DNA from: Nocardioides luteus
GTDB taxonomy: Bacteria; Actinomycetota; Actinomycetes; Propionibacteriales; Nocardioidaceae
Direction: 5' to 3'
Length of the DNA stretch: 64,000 bases
NCBI RefSeq assembly: GCF_000960475.2
Contig: NZ_JZDQ02000024.1
Location: forward strand, 1-64,000
In this document: positions 18,716-32,295 of the stretch, in pieces
Numbering within the stretch: position 1 is the stretch's first letter
Layout: every line of letters begins with the position of its first letter
Program-made: the position numbers and the translations under genes
The notes under the pieces: model-generated
What the model was told of the DNA's origin: nothing
Seen by the model: only the letters and a program-made list of their open reading frames with translations
The model's database searches: none

Positions 18716-19225
18716 ATGGACCTCCAGAGCTTCAACACCTCACCGGCGGACGTCGTCCGGTCTGCGCTGAAGGCCTGCTGCGACGCGCCGAGCTGGGTCG
18801 CCGCCGTCCTGGCGGGGCGCCCGTACGCCGACGAGGCCGATGTCGTCCGGGTCGCCGACGAGGCCGCCCGGCGGTTCACCGCGGCCGACGTCGACCAGGC
18901 GCTGGCCGCGCACCCGCGGATCGGCGAGCGCGCCGAGGGCGAGCACGCCGAGGCCGCCTGGTCGCGGCGCGAGCAGGCCGCGGTCGGCACCGACCCGACG
19001 ACCACACAGGCCCTCGCCGAGGGCAACCGGGCCTACGAGGAGCGCTTCGGGCGGGTGTTCCTGATCTGCGCCAGCGGCCTCTCGGCCGACCAGATCCTGG
19101 TCTCGCTCCGCGAGCGGCTCGGTCACCAGCCCGCCGAGGAGGCGGCCGTGGTCGCCGACGAGCTGCGCAAGATCGCCCTGCTCCGGCTGGAGCGGGTCCT
19201 GGCCGTCGAGGAGGTCTCCTCGTGA
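18716..19225 (+). CDS. uraD: 2-oxo-4-hydroxy-4-carboxy-5-ureidoimidazoline (OHCU) decarboxylase
   Basis: A 169-residue all-helical enzyme making S-allantoin from OHCU. The catalytic histidine is in AAHPRIGERAEG, and EQAAV and the C-terminal REIALLRLERVL-like segment (RKIALLRLERVL) complete the family pattern. Starts at ATG 18716 and overlaps uraH by 4 nt. A second OHCU-type domain occurs at the C-terminus of the permease at 28377. Confidence 0.92.
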   Translation: MDLQSFNTSPADVVRSALKACCDAPSWVAAVLAGRPYADEADVVRVADEAARRFTAADVDQALAAHPRIGERAEGEHAEAAWSRREQAAVGTDPTTTQALAEGNRAYEERFGRVFLICASGLSADQILVSLRERLGHQPAEEAAVVADELRKIALLRLERVLAVEEVSS

Positions 19226-19575
19226 CCGGGAAGCACAGCACCAGCGCCATCACCACCCACGTACTCGACACCGCGCTCGGCCGCCCGGCCGCCGGTGTCC
19301 CGGTCCGGCTCAGCCGGATCGACCCCGACGACTCCTCCGTCGTCCTCGCCGACGCCATCACCGACGACGACGGCCGGGTGACCGACCTGGGACCCGATCA
19401 GGTCCCGGCCGGCACCTACCAGCTCCGATTCGGCACCGCCGCCTACTACGCGGCGACCGGTCAGGAGTGCTTCTACCCGCAGGTCTCCGTCACCTTCACG
19501 GTCACCGATCGGCGGCACCACCACGTGCCACTTCTGCTGAGCCCGTTCGCCTACTCCACCTACCGAGGGAGCTGA
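19222..19575 (+). CDS. uraH: 5-hydroxyisourate hydrolase (transthyretin-like)
   Basis: A 117-residue HIU hydrolase. The family termini are clear: ITTHVLDTALGRPAAGVPV at the start and the C-terminal YSTYRGS tetrapeptide region; HHHVPLLLSPFAY carries active-site residues. GTG start overlapping uraD. Catalyses the step between urate oxidase and UraD. Confidence 0.95.
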   Translation: MTGKHSTSAITTHVLDTALGRPAAGVPVRLSRIDPDDSSVVLADAITDDDGRVTDLGPDQVPAGTYQLRFGTAAYYAATGQECFYPQVSVTFTVTDRRHHHVPLLLSPFAYSTYRGS

Positions 19576-19576
19576 C

Positions 19577-20482
19577 ATGCCCATCCACCTTGGACCCAAC
19601 CAGTACGGCAAGGCCGAGAACCGCGTCGTACGCATCTACCGCGACACTCCTCGCCACCAGATCCGCGACCTCAACGTCTCCACGGCGCTGCGCGGCCGCT
19701 TCGACGACGCCCACACCAGCGGCGACCAGAAGGACGTGCTGCCGACCGACACCCAGAAGAACACCGTCTTCGCCTACGCGAAGAAGATCGGCGTCGCCTC
19801 GATCGAGGAGTTCGCGCTCGCTCTCGCCGACCGCTACCTCGAGGCCTGCCCGGCCGCCGAAGGCGCCCGGGTCGAGATCGACGAGTACGCCTGGGACCGG
19901 ATCGAGGTCGACGGCGCGGGTCACGACCACTCCTTCGTGCGATCGGGTGGCGGCGTACGGACGACGGTGGTGAACGTCGACGGGCGGGGTGCTGATCGGG
20001 TCGCCCATGTGGTGTCCGGCATCAAGGACCTGGTCGTGCTCAAGTCGACCGGCTCGGAGTTCCACGGCTTCCTCAAGGACGAGTACACCACCCTGCAGGA
20101 GACCACCGACCGGATCCTGGCGACCTCGCTCGTCGCCCGGTGGCGCTATTCAGGCACCGAGATCGACTGGGACAAGGCGTACGACTCCATCCGGGCGCTG
20201 CTGCTGCAGCGGTTCGCGGAGATCCACAGCCTCGCGCTGCAGCAGACCCTGAACGGGATGGGCACCTCGGTGCTCGAGCAGCACGCCGACGTCGCCGAGA
20301 TCAAGTTCTCCGCACCGAACAAGCACCACTTCCTCTCCGACCTCTCGCCGTTCGGCCTGGACAACCCCGGCGAGGTCTTCTTCGCCGCGGACCGGCCCTA
20401 CGGCCTGATCGAAGCCTCGGTCGTACGTGACGAGGCCCCTGACGCCGGCAACGCCTGGCACGCCATCCCCGGATTCTGCTGA
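19577..20482 (+). CDS. pucL: Urate oxidase (factor-independent urate hydroxylase)
   Basis: A 301-residue uricase with two T-fold modules. Motifs include QYGKAENRVVRIYRD, the catalytic-triad threonine in DTQKNTVFAYAKK, LKSTGSEFHGFLKDEYTTL and NKHHFLSDLSPF. Converts urate to 5-hydroxyisourate. It follows uraH by 1 nt and precedes a permease by 9 nt, so uraD-uraH-pucL-permease form one operon. Confidence 0.96.
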   Translation: MPIHLGPNQYGKAENRVVRIYRDTPRHQIRDLNVSTALRGRFDDAHTSGDQKDVLPTDTQKNTVFAYAKKIGVASIEEFALALADRYLEACPAAEGARVEIDEYAWDRIEVDGAGHDHSFVRSGGGVRTTVVNVDGRGADRVAHVVSGIKDLVVLKSTGSEFHGFLKDEYTTLQETTDRILATSLVARWRYSGTEIDWDKAYDSIRALLLQRFAEIHSLALQQTLNGMGTSVLEQHADVAEIKFSAPNKHHFLSDLSPFGLDNPGEVFFAADRPYGLIEASVVRDEAPDAGNAWHAIPGFC

Positions 20483-20491
20483 GGACCGGCC

Positions 20492-21910
20492 ATGCTTGGT
20501 CGTAGGAGGCAGGCAACCGCATCGGCCCCGGCTCCGGCCCGTCCGGAGGACGAACGGCATCCACCGGGCCAGCTCCTCGCCTACGGCACGCAGCACATCC
20601 TGACGATGTACGGCGGCGTGATCGCGCCGCCGCTCATCGTCGGGGGTGCCGCGGGCCTCTCGGCCACGGACCTCGCGCTGCTGGTGACCGCCGGGCTCTT
20701 CGTGTCCGGCCTCGCGACGCTGCTGCAGACGCTCGGTCTCGGGCCCTTCGGCAGCCGGCTGCCGATCGTGCAGGGCATCTCGTTCGCCAGCGTCTCGACG
20801 ATGGTCACCATCGCCAGCGAGGACGGGCTACGCCCGGTCTTCGGCGCGATCATCGTCGCCGGCCTGATCGGGCTGGTCCTGTCCTCGTTCTTCGCCCAGC
20901 TGGTCCGGCTCTTCCCGGCGGTGGTCACCGGCACGATCATCACCGTCATCGGGCTCTCGCTGATGCCGGTGGCGTTCCGGTGGGCGATGGGCAACGACGC
21001 CTCCGCGCCGGACTACGGCTCGATGACCAACATCGCCTATGCCGGGCTCACGCTGCTCATCATCCTGGTGATCAGCCGGGTGTTCCAGGGCGCGATCTCG
21101 CGGCTGTCGATCTTGATCGGGCTGGTCATCGGCACGCTGATCGCCGTCGTGGCCGGTCGCGCCGACTTCTCGGCGGTGGGCAAGGCCGACCTGGTCGCGC
21201 TGCCGCCGCTGCTGCACTTCGGCAGCCCGACCTTCGAGGTCGGCGCGATCGTCTCGATGACGATCGTGATGCTGGTGATCATGACCGAGACGACCGCCGA
21301 CATCCTGGCGATCGGCGAGATCGTGGAGACCGACGTGGACGCTCGACGTGTCGCGCGCGGTCTCCGCGCCGACATGGCCGCCACCACGGTTGCGCCCTTG
21401 TTCGGGACGTTCCCGTGCAGCGCGTTCGCGCAGAACGTCGGGCTGGTCGCCCTGACCGGCATCCGGAGCCGGTACGTCGTCGCCACGGGTGGCCTCGTCC
21501 TGCTGCTCCTCGGGCTGTTGCCGGTGGTCGGCGCGGTGGTGGCCGCGATCCCGTACCCCGTGCTCGGTGGCGCCGGCATCGTGCTCTTCGGCTCCGTCGC
21601 GGCATCGGGGATCCGCACGCTGTCCCGGGTCGACTACGAGGACAACCTCAACATGGTGATCGTCTCCGTGGCGCTCGCCGTCGGGATCCTCCCGATCGCC
21701 GCCCCGACCTTCTGGGACGCCTTCCCGTCCTGGGCCGGCGTGGTCATGCACTCCGGCATCAGCGCCACCGCCCTGGTCGCCGTCGTGCTCAACCTGCTGT
21801 TCAACGAGATCACCGTCGGCAACCGCTCCGGCGCCTCCGTCTTCGCCGCCTCGCAGGACTCTCGTGAGGGCTTCGGGGACCGGCTCGACGATGACATCGA
21901 GAGGACGTGA
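20492..21910 (+). CDS. NCS2 uracil/xanthine/urate permease
   Basis: A 472-residue nucleobase:cation symporter-2 with about 12-14 hydrophobic segments. Family motifs are QHILTMYGGVIAPPLIV, the LPIVQGISFASV stretch and MTETTADILAIGEIV with its binding glutamate. Located directly after uricase, it probably imports urate or xanthine. It is a different paralogue from the fused permease at 28377. Confidence 0.9.
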   Translation: MLGRRRQATASAPAPARPEDERHPPGQLLAYGTQHILTMYGGVIAPPLIVGGAAGLSATDLALLVTAGLFVSGLATLLQTLGLGPFGSRLPIVQGISFASVSTMVTIASEDGLRPVFGAIIVAGLIGLVLSSFFAQLVRLFPAVVTGTIITVIGLSLMPVAFRWAMGNDASAPDYGSMTNIAYAGLTLLIILVISRVFQGAISRLSILIGLVIGTLIAVVAGRADFSAVGKADLVALPPLLHFGSPTFEVGAIVSMTIVMLVIMTETTADILAIGEIVETDVDARRVARGLRADMAATTVAPLFGTFPCSAFAQNVGLVALTGIRSRYVVATGGLVLLLLGLLPVVGAVVAAIPYPVLGGAGIVLFGSVAASGIRTLSRVDYEDNLNMVIVSVALAVGILPIAAPTFWDAFPSWAGVVMHSGISATALVAVVLNLLFNEITVGNRSGASVFAASQDSREGFGDRLDDDIERT

Positions 21911-21933
21911 TCCTCACCGAAGTCGGCTTCACC

Positions 21934-21976
21934 AGACGATGACACCTTGTGAATCGTTCACAAGGTGTCATCGTCT
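21934..21976 (+). terminator. 20-bp perfect hairpin after the urate operon
   Basis: Arms 21934-21953 and 21957-21976 are perfectly complementary with a 3-nt loop, starting 23 nt after the permease stop. No T-tract follows, as is common in high-GC actinobacteria. Confidence 0.75.
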
Positions 21977-22021
21977 TGTGAAGGCGGGAGGACGGTCGAG
22001 ACGTCAGTCCGGTCGGTCGAG

Positions 22022-22125
22022 ACGTCACTCGCGTCGGCCGAGTTGGCACCTTGGTGCCTACTCCACCGACCAAAGTGACGCTTCGACCGACCGGGGCGAC
22101 GCTTCGGCCGACGTACGTGACGCTT
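22022..22125. repeat. Degenerate palindrome plus three 21-bp tandem units
   Basis: A left arm with GTCACTC and GTCGGCCGAG followed by TTGGCACC/GGTGCC mirrors the palindrome at 1015-1082. It continues into three 21-bp units at 22063-22083, 22084-22104 and 22105-22125, each ending GACGCTT. Confidence 0.65.
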
Positions 22126-22180
22126 CGGCCCCTGTCGTCGCGCACGTCGGCCTGCGGTCAGATTCAGAGCTGCCGAAAGG

Positions 22181-22281
22181 TCACTCGCGTCGGGCGAGTT
22201 GGCATCGCGTTGACCACTCGGCCAACCGGGCTGACGCTTCGGCCAACCGGGCTGACGCTTCGGCCGACGGGGCTGACGCCT
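22181..22281. repeat. Second degenerate palindrome with three 21-bp tandem units
   Basis: A left arm with GTCACTCGCGTCGG is followed by units at 22219-22239, 22240-22260 and 22261-22281. The first two are identical, the third has four changes. The unit length equals seven codons, so an open frame with a repeating peptide exists by chance. Together with 21911-22180, this fills the 488-bp gap between the permease and guaD; no gene is seen there. Confidence 0.65.
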
Positions 22282-22322
22282 CGCTGAACGGTGCCGAGTC
22301 GGCTCGTCCTCACTCGAAAACT

Positions 22323-22358
22323 CGCCGAGTCGGCTCGTCATGACGAGCCGACTCGGCG
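22323..22358. terminator. 36-bp perfect palindrome downstream of guaD
   Basis: Arms 22323-22340 and 22341-22358 are perfect complements with no spacer. Partial extra copies of the arm lie at 22291-22308 and 22379-22391. It sits between the ends of two converging operons and probably serves both. Confidence 0.65.
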
Positions 22359-22398
22359 TGGTTTCAGGTCAGGATGCGCCGACTCGGCACCGGCGGGG

Positions 22399-23700
22399 TC
22401 AGCCGACCAGGTGGGGGTCGGGGGCGTTGACGAGGTCGCCGTCGATCCAGACGCTGCGTACGTCGGCGGGAGTGCCGAGGGCGAACATCTTGGCGAGGGC
22501 GTCGGCAGGGTCGGCGGCGTGGGCGAGGCCGACGGCGAGAGGGGTGCTGGGGGCGGGCTTGATCCACTGGGCGTCGAAGCGGCGGCCGACGGAGAAGTCG
22601 CCGACCGAGGCGCCGAGGCCGAGGGCTTCGGCGCCGGCGACCGTGGCCAGGTGGAAGAGGTGGGTGGGAGTCAGGGGGTGGCCGGCGTCGCCGAGGAGCT
22701 GCTGGGCGACGTACGCGCCCAGGCCCTCCTTGAGCAGGGAGAACCCGGTGCCGGCGCCGACGTCGGAGCCCATCGCGACGCGTACGCCGTGGGCGCGGTG
22801 GCGGGCGAGGGGGAAGAGGCCGCTGCCGAGGGCGGCGTTGCTGGAGGGGCAGTGCGCGACGGCGGCGCCGCGGGCGGCCAGCAGGGCGAGCTCGGGGTCG
22901 GTGGGGTGCACGTTGTGCGCCAGGACGGTGCCAGGGCCCACCAGCCCGTGGCGGTCGTAGGACGTCACGTAGTCGCAGCCGCAGAGCTCCTCGACGGTCG
23001 CGATCTCGCGGACGTTCTCGTTCACGTGGGAGGTGAGCATCGCGCCCGGCACCGCACCGAGCACGTCACCGCAGGCCTCGAGCAGCGGCTCGGTGCACGA
23101 CAGCGAGAACCGCGGGGTGACCGCGTAGCGGGCCCGGCCGACGCCGTGCCAGCGGGCCGCGAGCGCGAGCGATTCCTCCCGTGCCCGGGAAGGATCGGTG
23201 AACAGGTCCTCGCGGATGAGCCGGTCGCTGACCACGAGACCGCTGGTGATCCGCAGCCCGACCCGAGCCGCCTCGGCGAAGACGGTGTCGACGGCGGGCG
23301 CGAAGTGGCTGCCGAAGACGAGGGCCGTGGTGGTGCCGGCGCCGACCAGGCCGCGTACGAAATCGGTGGCCACGCCCGCGGCGTAGGCGGTGTCGGCCAG
23401 GCGCGCCTCCTCGGGGAGGGCGGTCTGGTCGAGCCAGTCGAGCAGCGGCATGCCGAGGCCGCCGATGACGCGTACCTGCGGGAAGTGCACGTGGGTGTCG
23501 ACGAATCCGGGCAGCACGAAGCCGCCGGAGAGGTCGACGACCTCCTCCTGCGGGTGCTGGCGGCGCAGGTCGGCAAAGGACCCGCGGGCGCGGATCACGC
23601 CGTCGCGCACCAAGAGTGCGCCGTCCTCTTCGGTGCGGAGCCGGCCACCGGCGAAGGGGTCGGAGGGAGTGTCGAGGAAGGTTCCTCGGAAGAGCGTCAT
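22399..23700 (-). CDS. guaD: Guanine deaminase
   Basis: A 433-residue amidohydrolase converting guanine to xanthine. The metal motif is in GFVDTHVHFPQVRVIGG, HVNEN gives the third ligand, and SDVGAGTGFSLLKE carries the aspartate and family signature. Start ATG 23700. Last gene of the minus-strand operon permease-xdhA-xdhB-xdhC-guaD, feeding xanthine to XDH. Confidence 0.94.
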   Translation of the reverse strand: MTLFRGTFLDTPSDPFAGGRLRTEEDGALLVRDGVIRARGSFADLRRQHPQEEVVDLSGGFVLPGFVDTHVHFPQVRVIGGLGMPLLDWLDQTALPEEARLADTAYAAGVATDFVRGLVGAGTTTALVFGSHFAPAVDTVFAEAARVGLRITSGLVVSDRLIREDLFTDPSRAREESLALAARWHGVGRARYAVTPRFSLSCTEPLLEACGDVLGAVPGAMLTSHVNENVREIATVEELCGCDYVTSYDRHGLVGPGTVLAHNVHPTDPELALLAARGAAVAHCPSSNAALGSGLFPLARHRAHGVRVAMGSDVGAGTGFSLLKEGLGAYVAQQLLGDAGHPLTPTHLFHLATVAGAEALGLGASVGDFSVGRRFDAQWIKPAPSTPLAVGLAHAADPADALAKMFALGTPADVRSVWIDGDLVNAPDPHLVG

Positions 23701-23708
23701 CGTGGGGT

Positions 23709-24536
23709 TCACCTTGGTTGTTGTTCGATGGATGCGGGCGAGCCCGCGAAGATCTGCAGCAGCCGGGCCGCGACGCTGACCGCGATCGTGGCCGGCTCCT
23801 TGCCACCGAGATCCGGGAGGCCGATGGGGGTCGTGATCCGGGCGATCGCCTCGGGGGTGTGCCCCTCGTCGGCGAGCTTGGCCCGGAACCGGCTCCACTT
23901 GGCGCTCGAGCCGATCAGCCCGATCGACCCCAGGTGCCCGGCGCGGAGAGCCGCGTCGCACAGTGCGGCGTCCTCGGCGTGGTCGTGGGTCATGATCAGG
24001 ACGTGGGTGCCCTCGGGGAGCTCGCCGATGACGAGCTCGGGCAGCACCGGCACCTGGTGGACGTGGATGCCGGCGACGGCGTCGTCCAGGCCTTGCAGAT
24101 GGGCAGGCGAGAGCTGGGCGGCACGGGAGTCGACGAGGTGCAGCTCGAGGTCGTGGCGGGCCAGGATGCGGGCCAGCTCGACCCCGACGTGGCCCATCCC
24201 GAAGACGGCCACGGACGGGACCACGGGCAGCGGCTCGAGGAACAGCTCGACCTCGCCGCCACAGCACTGCACGCCGTGCTGGTAGGGCGCCTTGTCGGAG
24301 AGCGACACCTTCAGGCTCTCCGGCACGGCGCGATCCTCGGCAAGCATCGCCCGGGCGCGCTCGATCGCGACCGCCTCGAGGTTGCCGCCCCCGACGGTGG
24401 CCCAGGTGCGGTCGGCCGAGACGACCATCTTCGCCCCGGCCTCGCGCGGCGAGTGGCCGCGTACGGAGGACAGGGTGACGAGTACGCCGGGAACCCGCTG
24501 CTCGCGCAGCCGCTGGACGGCCTTCAGCCACTCCAT
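23709..24536 (-). CDS. xdhC: Xanthine dehydrogenase accessory protein XdhC
   Basis: A 275-residue XdhC-family protein that binds molybdenum cofactor, promotes its sulfuration and inserts it into XDH. The N-terminal GHSPREAGAKMVV and VGGGNLEAVAIERA, the QCCGGEVELF cysteine motif and a Rossmann-like C-terminal half (VFGMGHVGVELARIL) are present. It lies 4 nt after xdhB and 8 nt before guaD. Confidence 0.93.
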   Translation of the reverse strand: MEWLKAVQRLREQRVPGVLVTLSSVRGHSPREAGAKMVVSADRTWATVGGGNLEAVAIERARAMLAEDRAVPESLKVSLSDKAPYQHGVQCCGGEVELFLEPLPVVPSVAVFGMGHVGVELARILARHDLELHLVDSRAAQLSPAHLQGLDDAVAGIHVHQVPVLPELVIGELPEGTHVLIMTHDHAEDAALCDAALRAGHLGSIGLIGSSAKWSRFRAKLADEGHTPEAIARITTPIGLPDLGGKEPATIAVSVAARLLQIFAGSPASIEQQPR

Positions 24537-24540
24537 GGGA

Positions 24541-28376
<3,836 letters not shown>

Positions 28377-28380
<4 letters not shown>

Positions 28381-30338
28381 CGTTGGCTCCGGATCGGGTT
28401 GCGGGTGCGGGCACTGTGGATCGGGTTGGCATCGCGCAGGAAGTCGTCGAAGCGGTGGCCGGCGATCTTGGCGATCTCGATCAGCGCGGCCGCGTGCTCC
28501 TGCCGTTCGCAGTTGCCGAGCCGCTCGCGGCCCTCGGCGAGGATCCGGTCGAGCGAGTCGGAGTCGCGTACGGAGATGACCAGCGGGAAGCCGAACCGCT
28601 CGTGGTAGGCGTCGGTGAGCGAGGTCAGCGCCTCCTGGTCCGGCTCGGGCAGGTGGGTCAGGCCCTTCGAGGACTGGTCACGCAGCGACTCCTCGCCGAC
28701 CATCCCCTCCGAGACCAGCTTCGATCCGAGCTCGGGGTAGGCCTCGATCAGCTCGCGCTGCTCCTCGGCCGAGCCGCCGAAGAGGGCGTCCTGGAACGCA
28801 CGGCGCAGGGCGTGGGTGTCGGTGAACGGCCGCTGCTCCCAGGCCCGCTCCACCATCCACCGCGGTCCCTGGAAGAGACCGTCGAACGTCTCCACGAACT
28901 CCGTACGTCCCATCTGGTTGACCTGGTCCAGGCGGACGCCCTCGCCGGGCTGACCGGCGACGGCCGGGCCGTAGTCCGGGCCGACGTGGTGGAACAGGAT
29001 GTTGAGCAGGATCGCGGTCAGGCTGCCCAGGGTGATGCCGCTGCCGAAGATGATCTCAGCCCACCCCGGGACGGCCTGGGCGACCTCGGGCTGCGCGGTG
29101 ACGTACATGGCCAGGCCGACGCTGGTCGCCACGATCACCACGTTGCGGTGGTCGTGGAAGTCGACCTTGCTGAGCGTCTGGAAGCCGACGACCGCGACGG
29201 TGGCGAACATGGCCAGGGCGGCGCCGCCGAGGACCGGGTGCGGGATGCCGGCGACGATCGCACCGACCTTCGGGAGGAGGCCGATGAAGACCATGATCAG
29301 GCCGGCCGCGGCGACGACCCAGCGGCTCTTGACCCGGGTCAGCCGGACGAGGCCGACGTTCTCGGCGAAGCAGGTGTAGGGGAACGAGTTGAAGACGCCG
29401 CCGATGGTGGTGGCCAGGCCGTCGGCGCGCAGGGCGCGGGCGATGTCGGCGCGGCCGATCCGCTTCTCGACGATCTCGCCGGTGGCGAAGACGTCACCGG
29501 TGGTCTCGACGGCGGTGATCAGCATGACGACGATCATCGAGACGATCGCGGCGGCAGAGAACTGCGGCCAGCCGAAGTGGAACGGGGTGGTGACACCGAC
29601 CCAGCTGGAGCCGGCGACCGCGTCGAAGTGGGCGTCCCCGAGCGCCCACGCGACGAGGGTGCCGACGACCAGGCCGACGAGCACGGCGACGGTGGCCATG
29701 AAGCCCTTGAAGACCCGCTGGATGACCACGATCAGGGCCAGGGTGCCCAGCGCGTACGCCAGGTTGCGGCCGCTCGTGGGGTCCGAGGTCGGGCCGGCGC
29801 CACCGGTCGCGTCGGCGGCCGCGACGGGCAGCAGCGCGATGCCGATGATCGTGATCACCGAGCCGGTCACGACCGGCGGGAAGAACCGGATCAGCCGGCT
29901 GAAGTAGGGGGCGATGAAGAAGGTCGCCAGGCCGGCGACGATCACTGCGCCGTAGATGACGAGCAGGCCGTCTGTGCCGCCGCCGGCCGCCATCCCGATC
30001 GCGATCATCGGCGAGACGGCGGTGAAGGTGACGCCCTGCAGCAGCGGCAGGCGTACGCCGACCTTCCAGAAGCCGACCGACTGGATGATCGAGGCGATGC
30101 CGCAGGTGAACAGGTCCGCGTTGATCAGGTGGATCAGCTCCTGCTGACTCAGCCCGATCGAGTTGGCGAGGAGGATCGGCACGATCACCGCACCGGCGTA
30201 GAACGCGAGTACGTGCTGGAGGCCGTAGACGGCGAGCTTGCCCGCCGGGAGCACCTCGTCGACGGGGTGGGTGGGGCGGCCACCATCCTTCTTCTGGGGC
30301 CGTATCGACCTCAGGGCTGCTCTCGCGTTCATCCTCAC
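28377..30338 (-). CDS. Xanthine permease (NCS2) fused to OHCU decarboxylase-like domain
   Basis: A 653-residue two-domain protein. Residues 1 to about 475 are an NCS2 permease with GLQHVLAFYAGAVIVPIL, LPLLQGVTFTAV and ITAVETTGDVFATGEIV. After about residue 490 comes a soluble OHCU decarboxylase-like domain (LDQVNQMGRTEFVETFDGLF to HRFDDFL). The histidine expected in the HPxLG motif is tyrosine (AYPELGSK), so decarboxylase activity is doubtful. First gene of the XDH operon, with a 4-nt overlap into xdhA. Confidence 0.9.
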
Positions 30339-30536
30339 ACCTTTCTCGGGGGCGCCCTGGTGGGCAGGTGAGCTGTGACTAACACCACAGCCTGGTCTGT
30401 TCGGGCCCCGAGCGGCACCCGCCGATCATCCGAAGATGGGGTCTGCGTCGATCCGGGCTTTGTGTGATCCTCCAGGATGGCGTTCTGCCGGTTTCGGATC
30501 GGTTTCGGCGAGGTGAAACAGGGGCCTGCGGATCGC
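30339..30536. other. Leader region upstream of the xanthine operon
   Basis: Between the permease start and the hairpin at 30537. It should hold the operon promoter and any PucR site. I see no TTCCG-N5-CGGAA dyad here, and no convincing promoter boxes or small gene. Confidence 0.4.
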
Positions 30537-30609
30537 GTGTAACACGCTGTTCGTAGGACTTTCCGGTCGTTCTGATAGGGCGAGTAGTCCTACGAACGAC
30601 GTGTTACAC
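30537..30609 (-). terminator. Long hairpin after pucR
   Basis: Arms 30537-30560 and 30586-30609 pair at 22 of 24 positions around a 25-nt loop. It lies 30 nt beyond the pucR stop on the minus strand and upstream of the permease operon, so it may end pucR transcription; the 24-bp arms could also act as spaced operators. Confidence 0.6.
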
Positions 30610-30638
30610 CGGCGGCGGGTCAGAGCGATCAGGGCGGA

Positions 30639-32174
30639 TCAGAGCGATCGGAGGGCGAGGAAGACGTCGACCCGGTCCTCCATCGTGGTGAGGTCACGGC
30701 CGGTCAGCTCCTCCACCCGGGAGATCCGGTAGCGCACGCTGTTGACGTGGAGATGGAGCGACTCCGCGGTGCGCGTCCAGGATCCCGCGTACGTCAGGAA
30801 CCGGTCGAGCGTCGGCACCAGATCGCTCCCGGTGCGCTGGTCGTGCTCGAGCACGGGGCCGAGGACGCGCTGCGCGTAGGTGCGGCGGATGTCGTCGGGA
30901 ACCGTGGCGAGCAGCAGCACGTGGGAGGTGACCTCCTCCGAGCTGGACAGCGTCACCGCGCCGCCGCCGGAGCGGGCGACCCGGTGTGCGAACCGGGCCT
31001 CCTCGAGTGCGCCGGCGAGGGCCTCGATGCCGCTCTCGCCGCTCAGTCCGACCGACAGCGAGCCGCGGACCAGCGCCGGCGCCAGCCGGGTGAGCGATCG
31101 GCGCAGCTGGTCGGTGAGGTCGGGGCGGGCGGGGAGGAAGGCGACCGCGCAGCCGTCCCGGGCGGCGCTGGCGACGACCGACGGCCCCAGGCCGAGGGCC
31201 ACGTCCTCGAGCACCGCGGCGACCGCGTCGGGCGGGCCGCCCGGCCCGAGCTCGGCCACGGCGAGGACGAGCGGTCGCTCGGGATCGAGACCGGACTGGC
31301 GTAGCCCGGTCGCGATCTCTGCGGGTGAGGCACCGGCCTCCAGGTGGGCGAGGGTCGCGGCCGCGAGCGGCCGCCGAACCCGGAACCCCTCGTCGCGCCG
31401 CGAGCGGTCGAGGGCGGTGATGGCGCCGAACTCGTGGACCATGTCGAGGTCCTCCCGTGGCCAGGTGGTGTGGTCGCTCTCGACCACCACGGTCCATCCG
31501 GTGACCCGGTCGGCCAGGCCCGACCCGACGGGGAACAGGGAGTAGCTGCGGTCGCCGACCTCCGCCACCGCCGGCAGCAGATCGGCGGTCAGGAAGCGAC
31601 GGGTGAGCGCGTCGACCGTCTCCGGGTCGAGCTCGCCGGGGCCGGGTACGACATGCCGGCCGCTCGCGGTGAGGACCCGGCACGCGTGGCCGATCTCGGA
31701 GGCCACCCGGGCGGCCAGCTCGTCGAGGCTGCGGCCCGAGGCGATGGCGGAGAGCAGCTGGCGCTGGCGGGCCAGGCTGGCCGACATCCGGGCGCTCTCG
31801 CCGGCGGCGCCTGCGGCCGCGACGTACTCGGTGATGTCGGCGAACGCCACGTCGCCGGGGACCTCGACCAGGGCAACCTGGTGGCGGCGGCAGGCCTCGA
31901 CGAGATCGTCGGGCACCGCGCCGAGGAGGGCCGCGCCGGCCAGCAGGCACGTCGCGCCACCCTCTGCGATCGAGGACACGAACGTCTCGCTGTCCTCCGG
32001 GCTGCGACGCCAGACGAGGCCGGTGAGCACGAGCTCGCCGCCGTTCAGATAGCGGCCCGGCTCGAGCAGGTCGATCGTGATCGTGCGGCCCACCGGACGC
32101 TCGAGCGAGCCCTCGGGCGCATGCAGGAGCCGCAGCCCCAGGCGGGGCGTCTCCAACAGCTCTGCAAGTAGCAC
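30639..32174 (-). CDS. pucR: PucR family purine catabolism regulator
   Basis: About 511 residues from GTG 32174, which follows GGAGGACTT. An N-terminal PucR domain (LLAELLETPRLGLRLLHAPEG) is followed by a GGDEF-like middle and a C-terminal HTH_30 (SWTRTAESLHLHVNSVRYRI). PucR proteins activate purine degradation genes. It lies upstream of the permease-xdh-guaD operon on the same strand and divergent from the hyi-gcl operon. Confidence 0.9.
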   Translation of the reverse strand: MLLAELLETPRLGLRLLHAPEGSLERPVGRTITIDLLEPGRYLNGGELVLTGLVWRRSPEDSETFVSSIAEGGATCLLAGAALLGAVPDDLVEACRRHQVALVEVPGDVAFADITEYVAAAGAAGESARMSASLARQRQLLSAIASGRSLDELAARVASEIGHACRVLTASGRHVVPGPGELDPETVDALTRRFLTADLLPAVAEVGDRSYSLFPVGSGLADRVTGWTVVVESDHTTWPREDLDMVHEFGAITALDRSRRDEGFRVRRPLAAATLAHLEAGASPAEIATGLRQSGLDPERPLVLAVAELGPGGPPDAVAAVLEDVALGLGPSVVASAARDGCAVAFLPARPDLTDQLRRSLTRLAPALVRGSLSVGLSGESGIEALAGALEEARFAHRVARSGGGAVTLSSSEEVTSHVLLLATVPDDIRRTYAQRVLGPVLEHDQRTGSDLVPTLDRFLTYAGSWTRTAESLHLHVNSVRYRISRVEELTGRDLTTMEDRVDVFLALRSL

Positions 32175-32295
32175 AAGTCCTCCACGGTCCGTCGGTCCGA
32201 AGCCGCGTCTTGGAGGAACGTACAACGCCTGCGCACGTACGCGGGAGGCCCGTTGTCGTTTCTTCACCAGTTTGGGGCCTGACGCCGGGACGGGG

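Noticed and set aside
22063..22281. Possible CRISPR array
   Set aside because: The 21-bp units are directly contiguous with no spacers, belong to palindromic elements seen elsewhere, and no cas gene is present.
21864..22343. A 159-codon frame with a repeating Asp-Ala-Ser peptide pattern
   Set aside because: The pattern arises because the DNA repeat is 21 bp long, a multiple of three. There is no ribosome site, and the start lies inside the permease gene.
22291..24285. A 664-codon plus-strand open frame opposite guaD and xdhC
   Set aside because: Both minus-strand genes have complete family motifs; this frame is a shadow.
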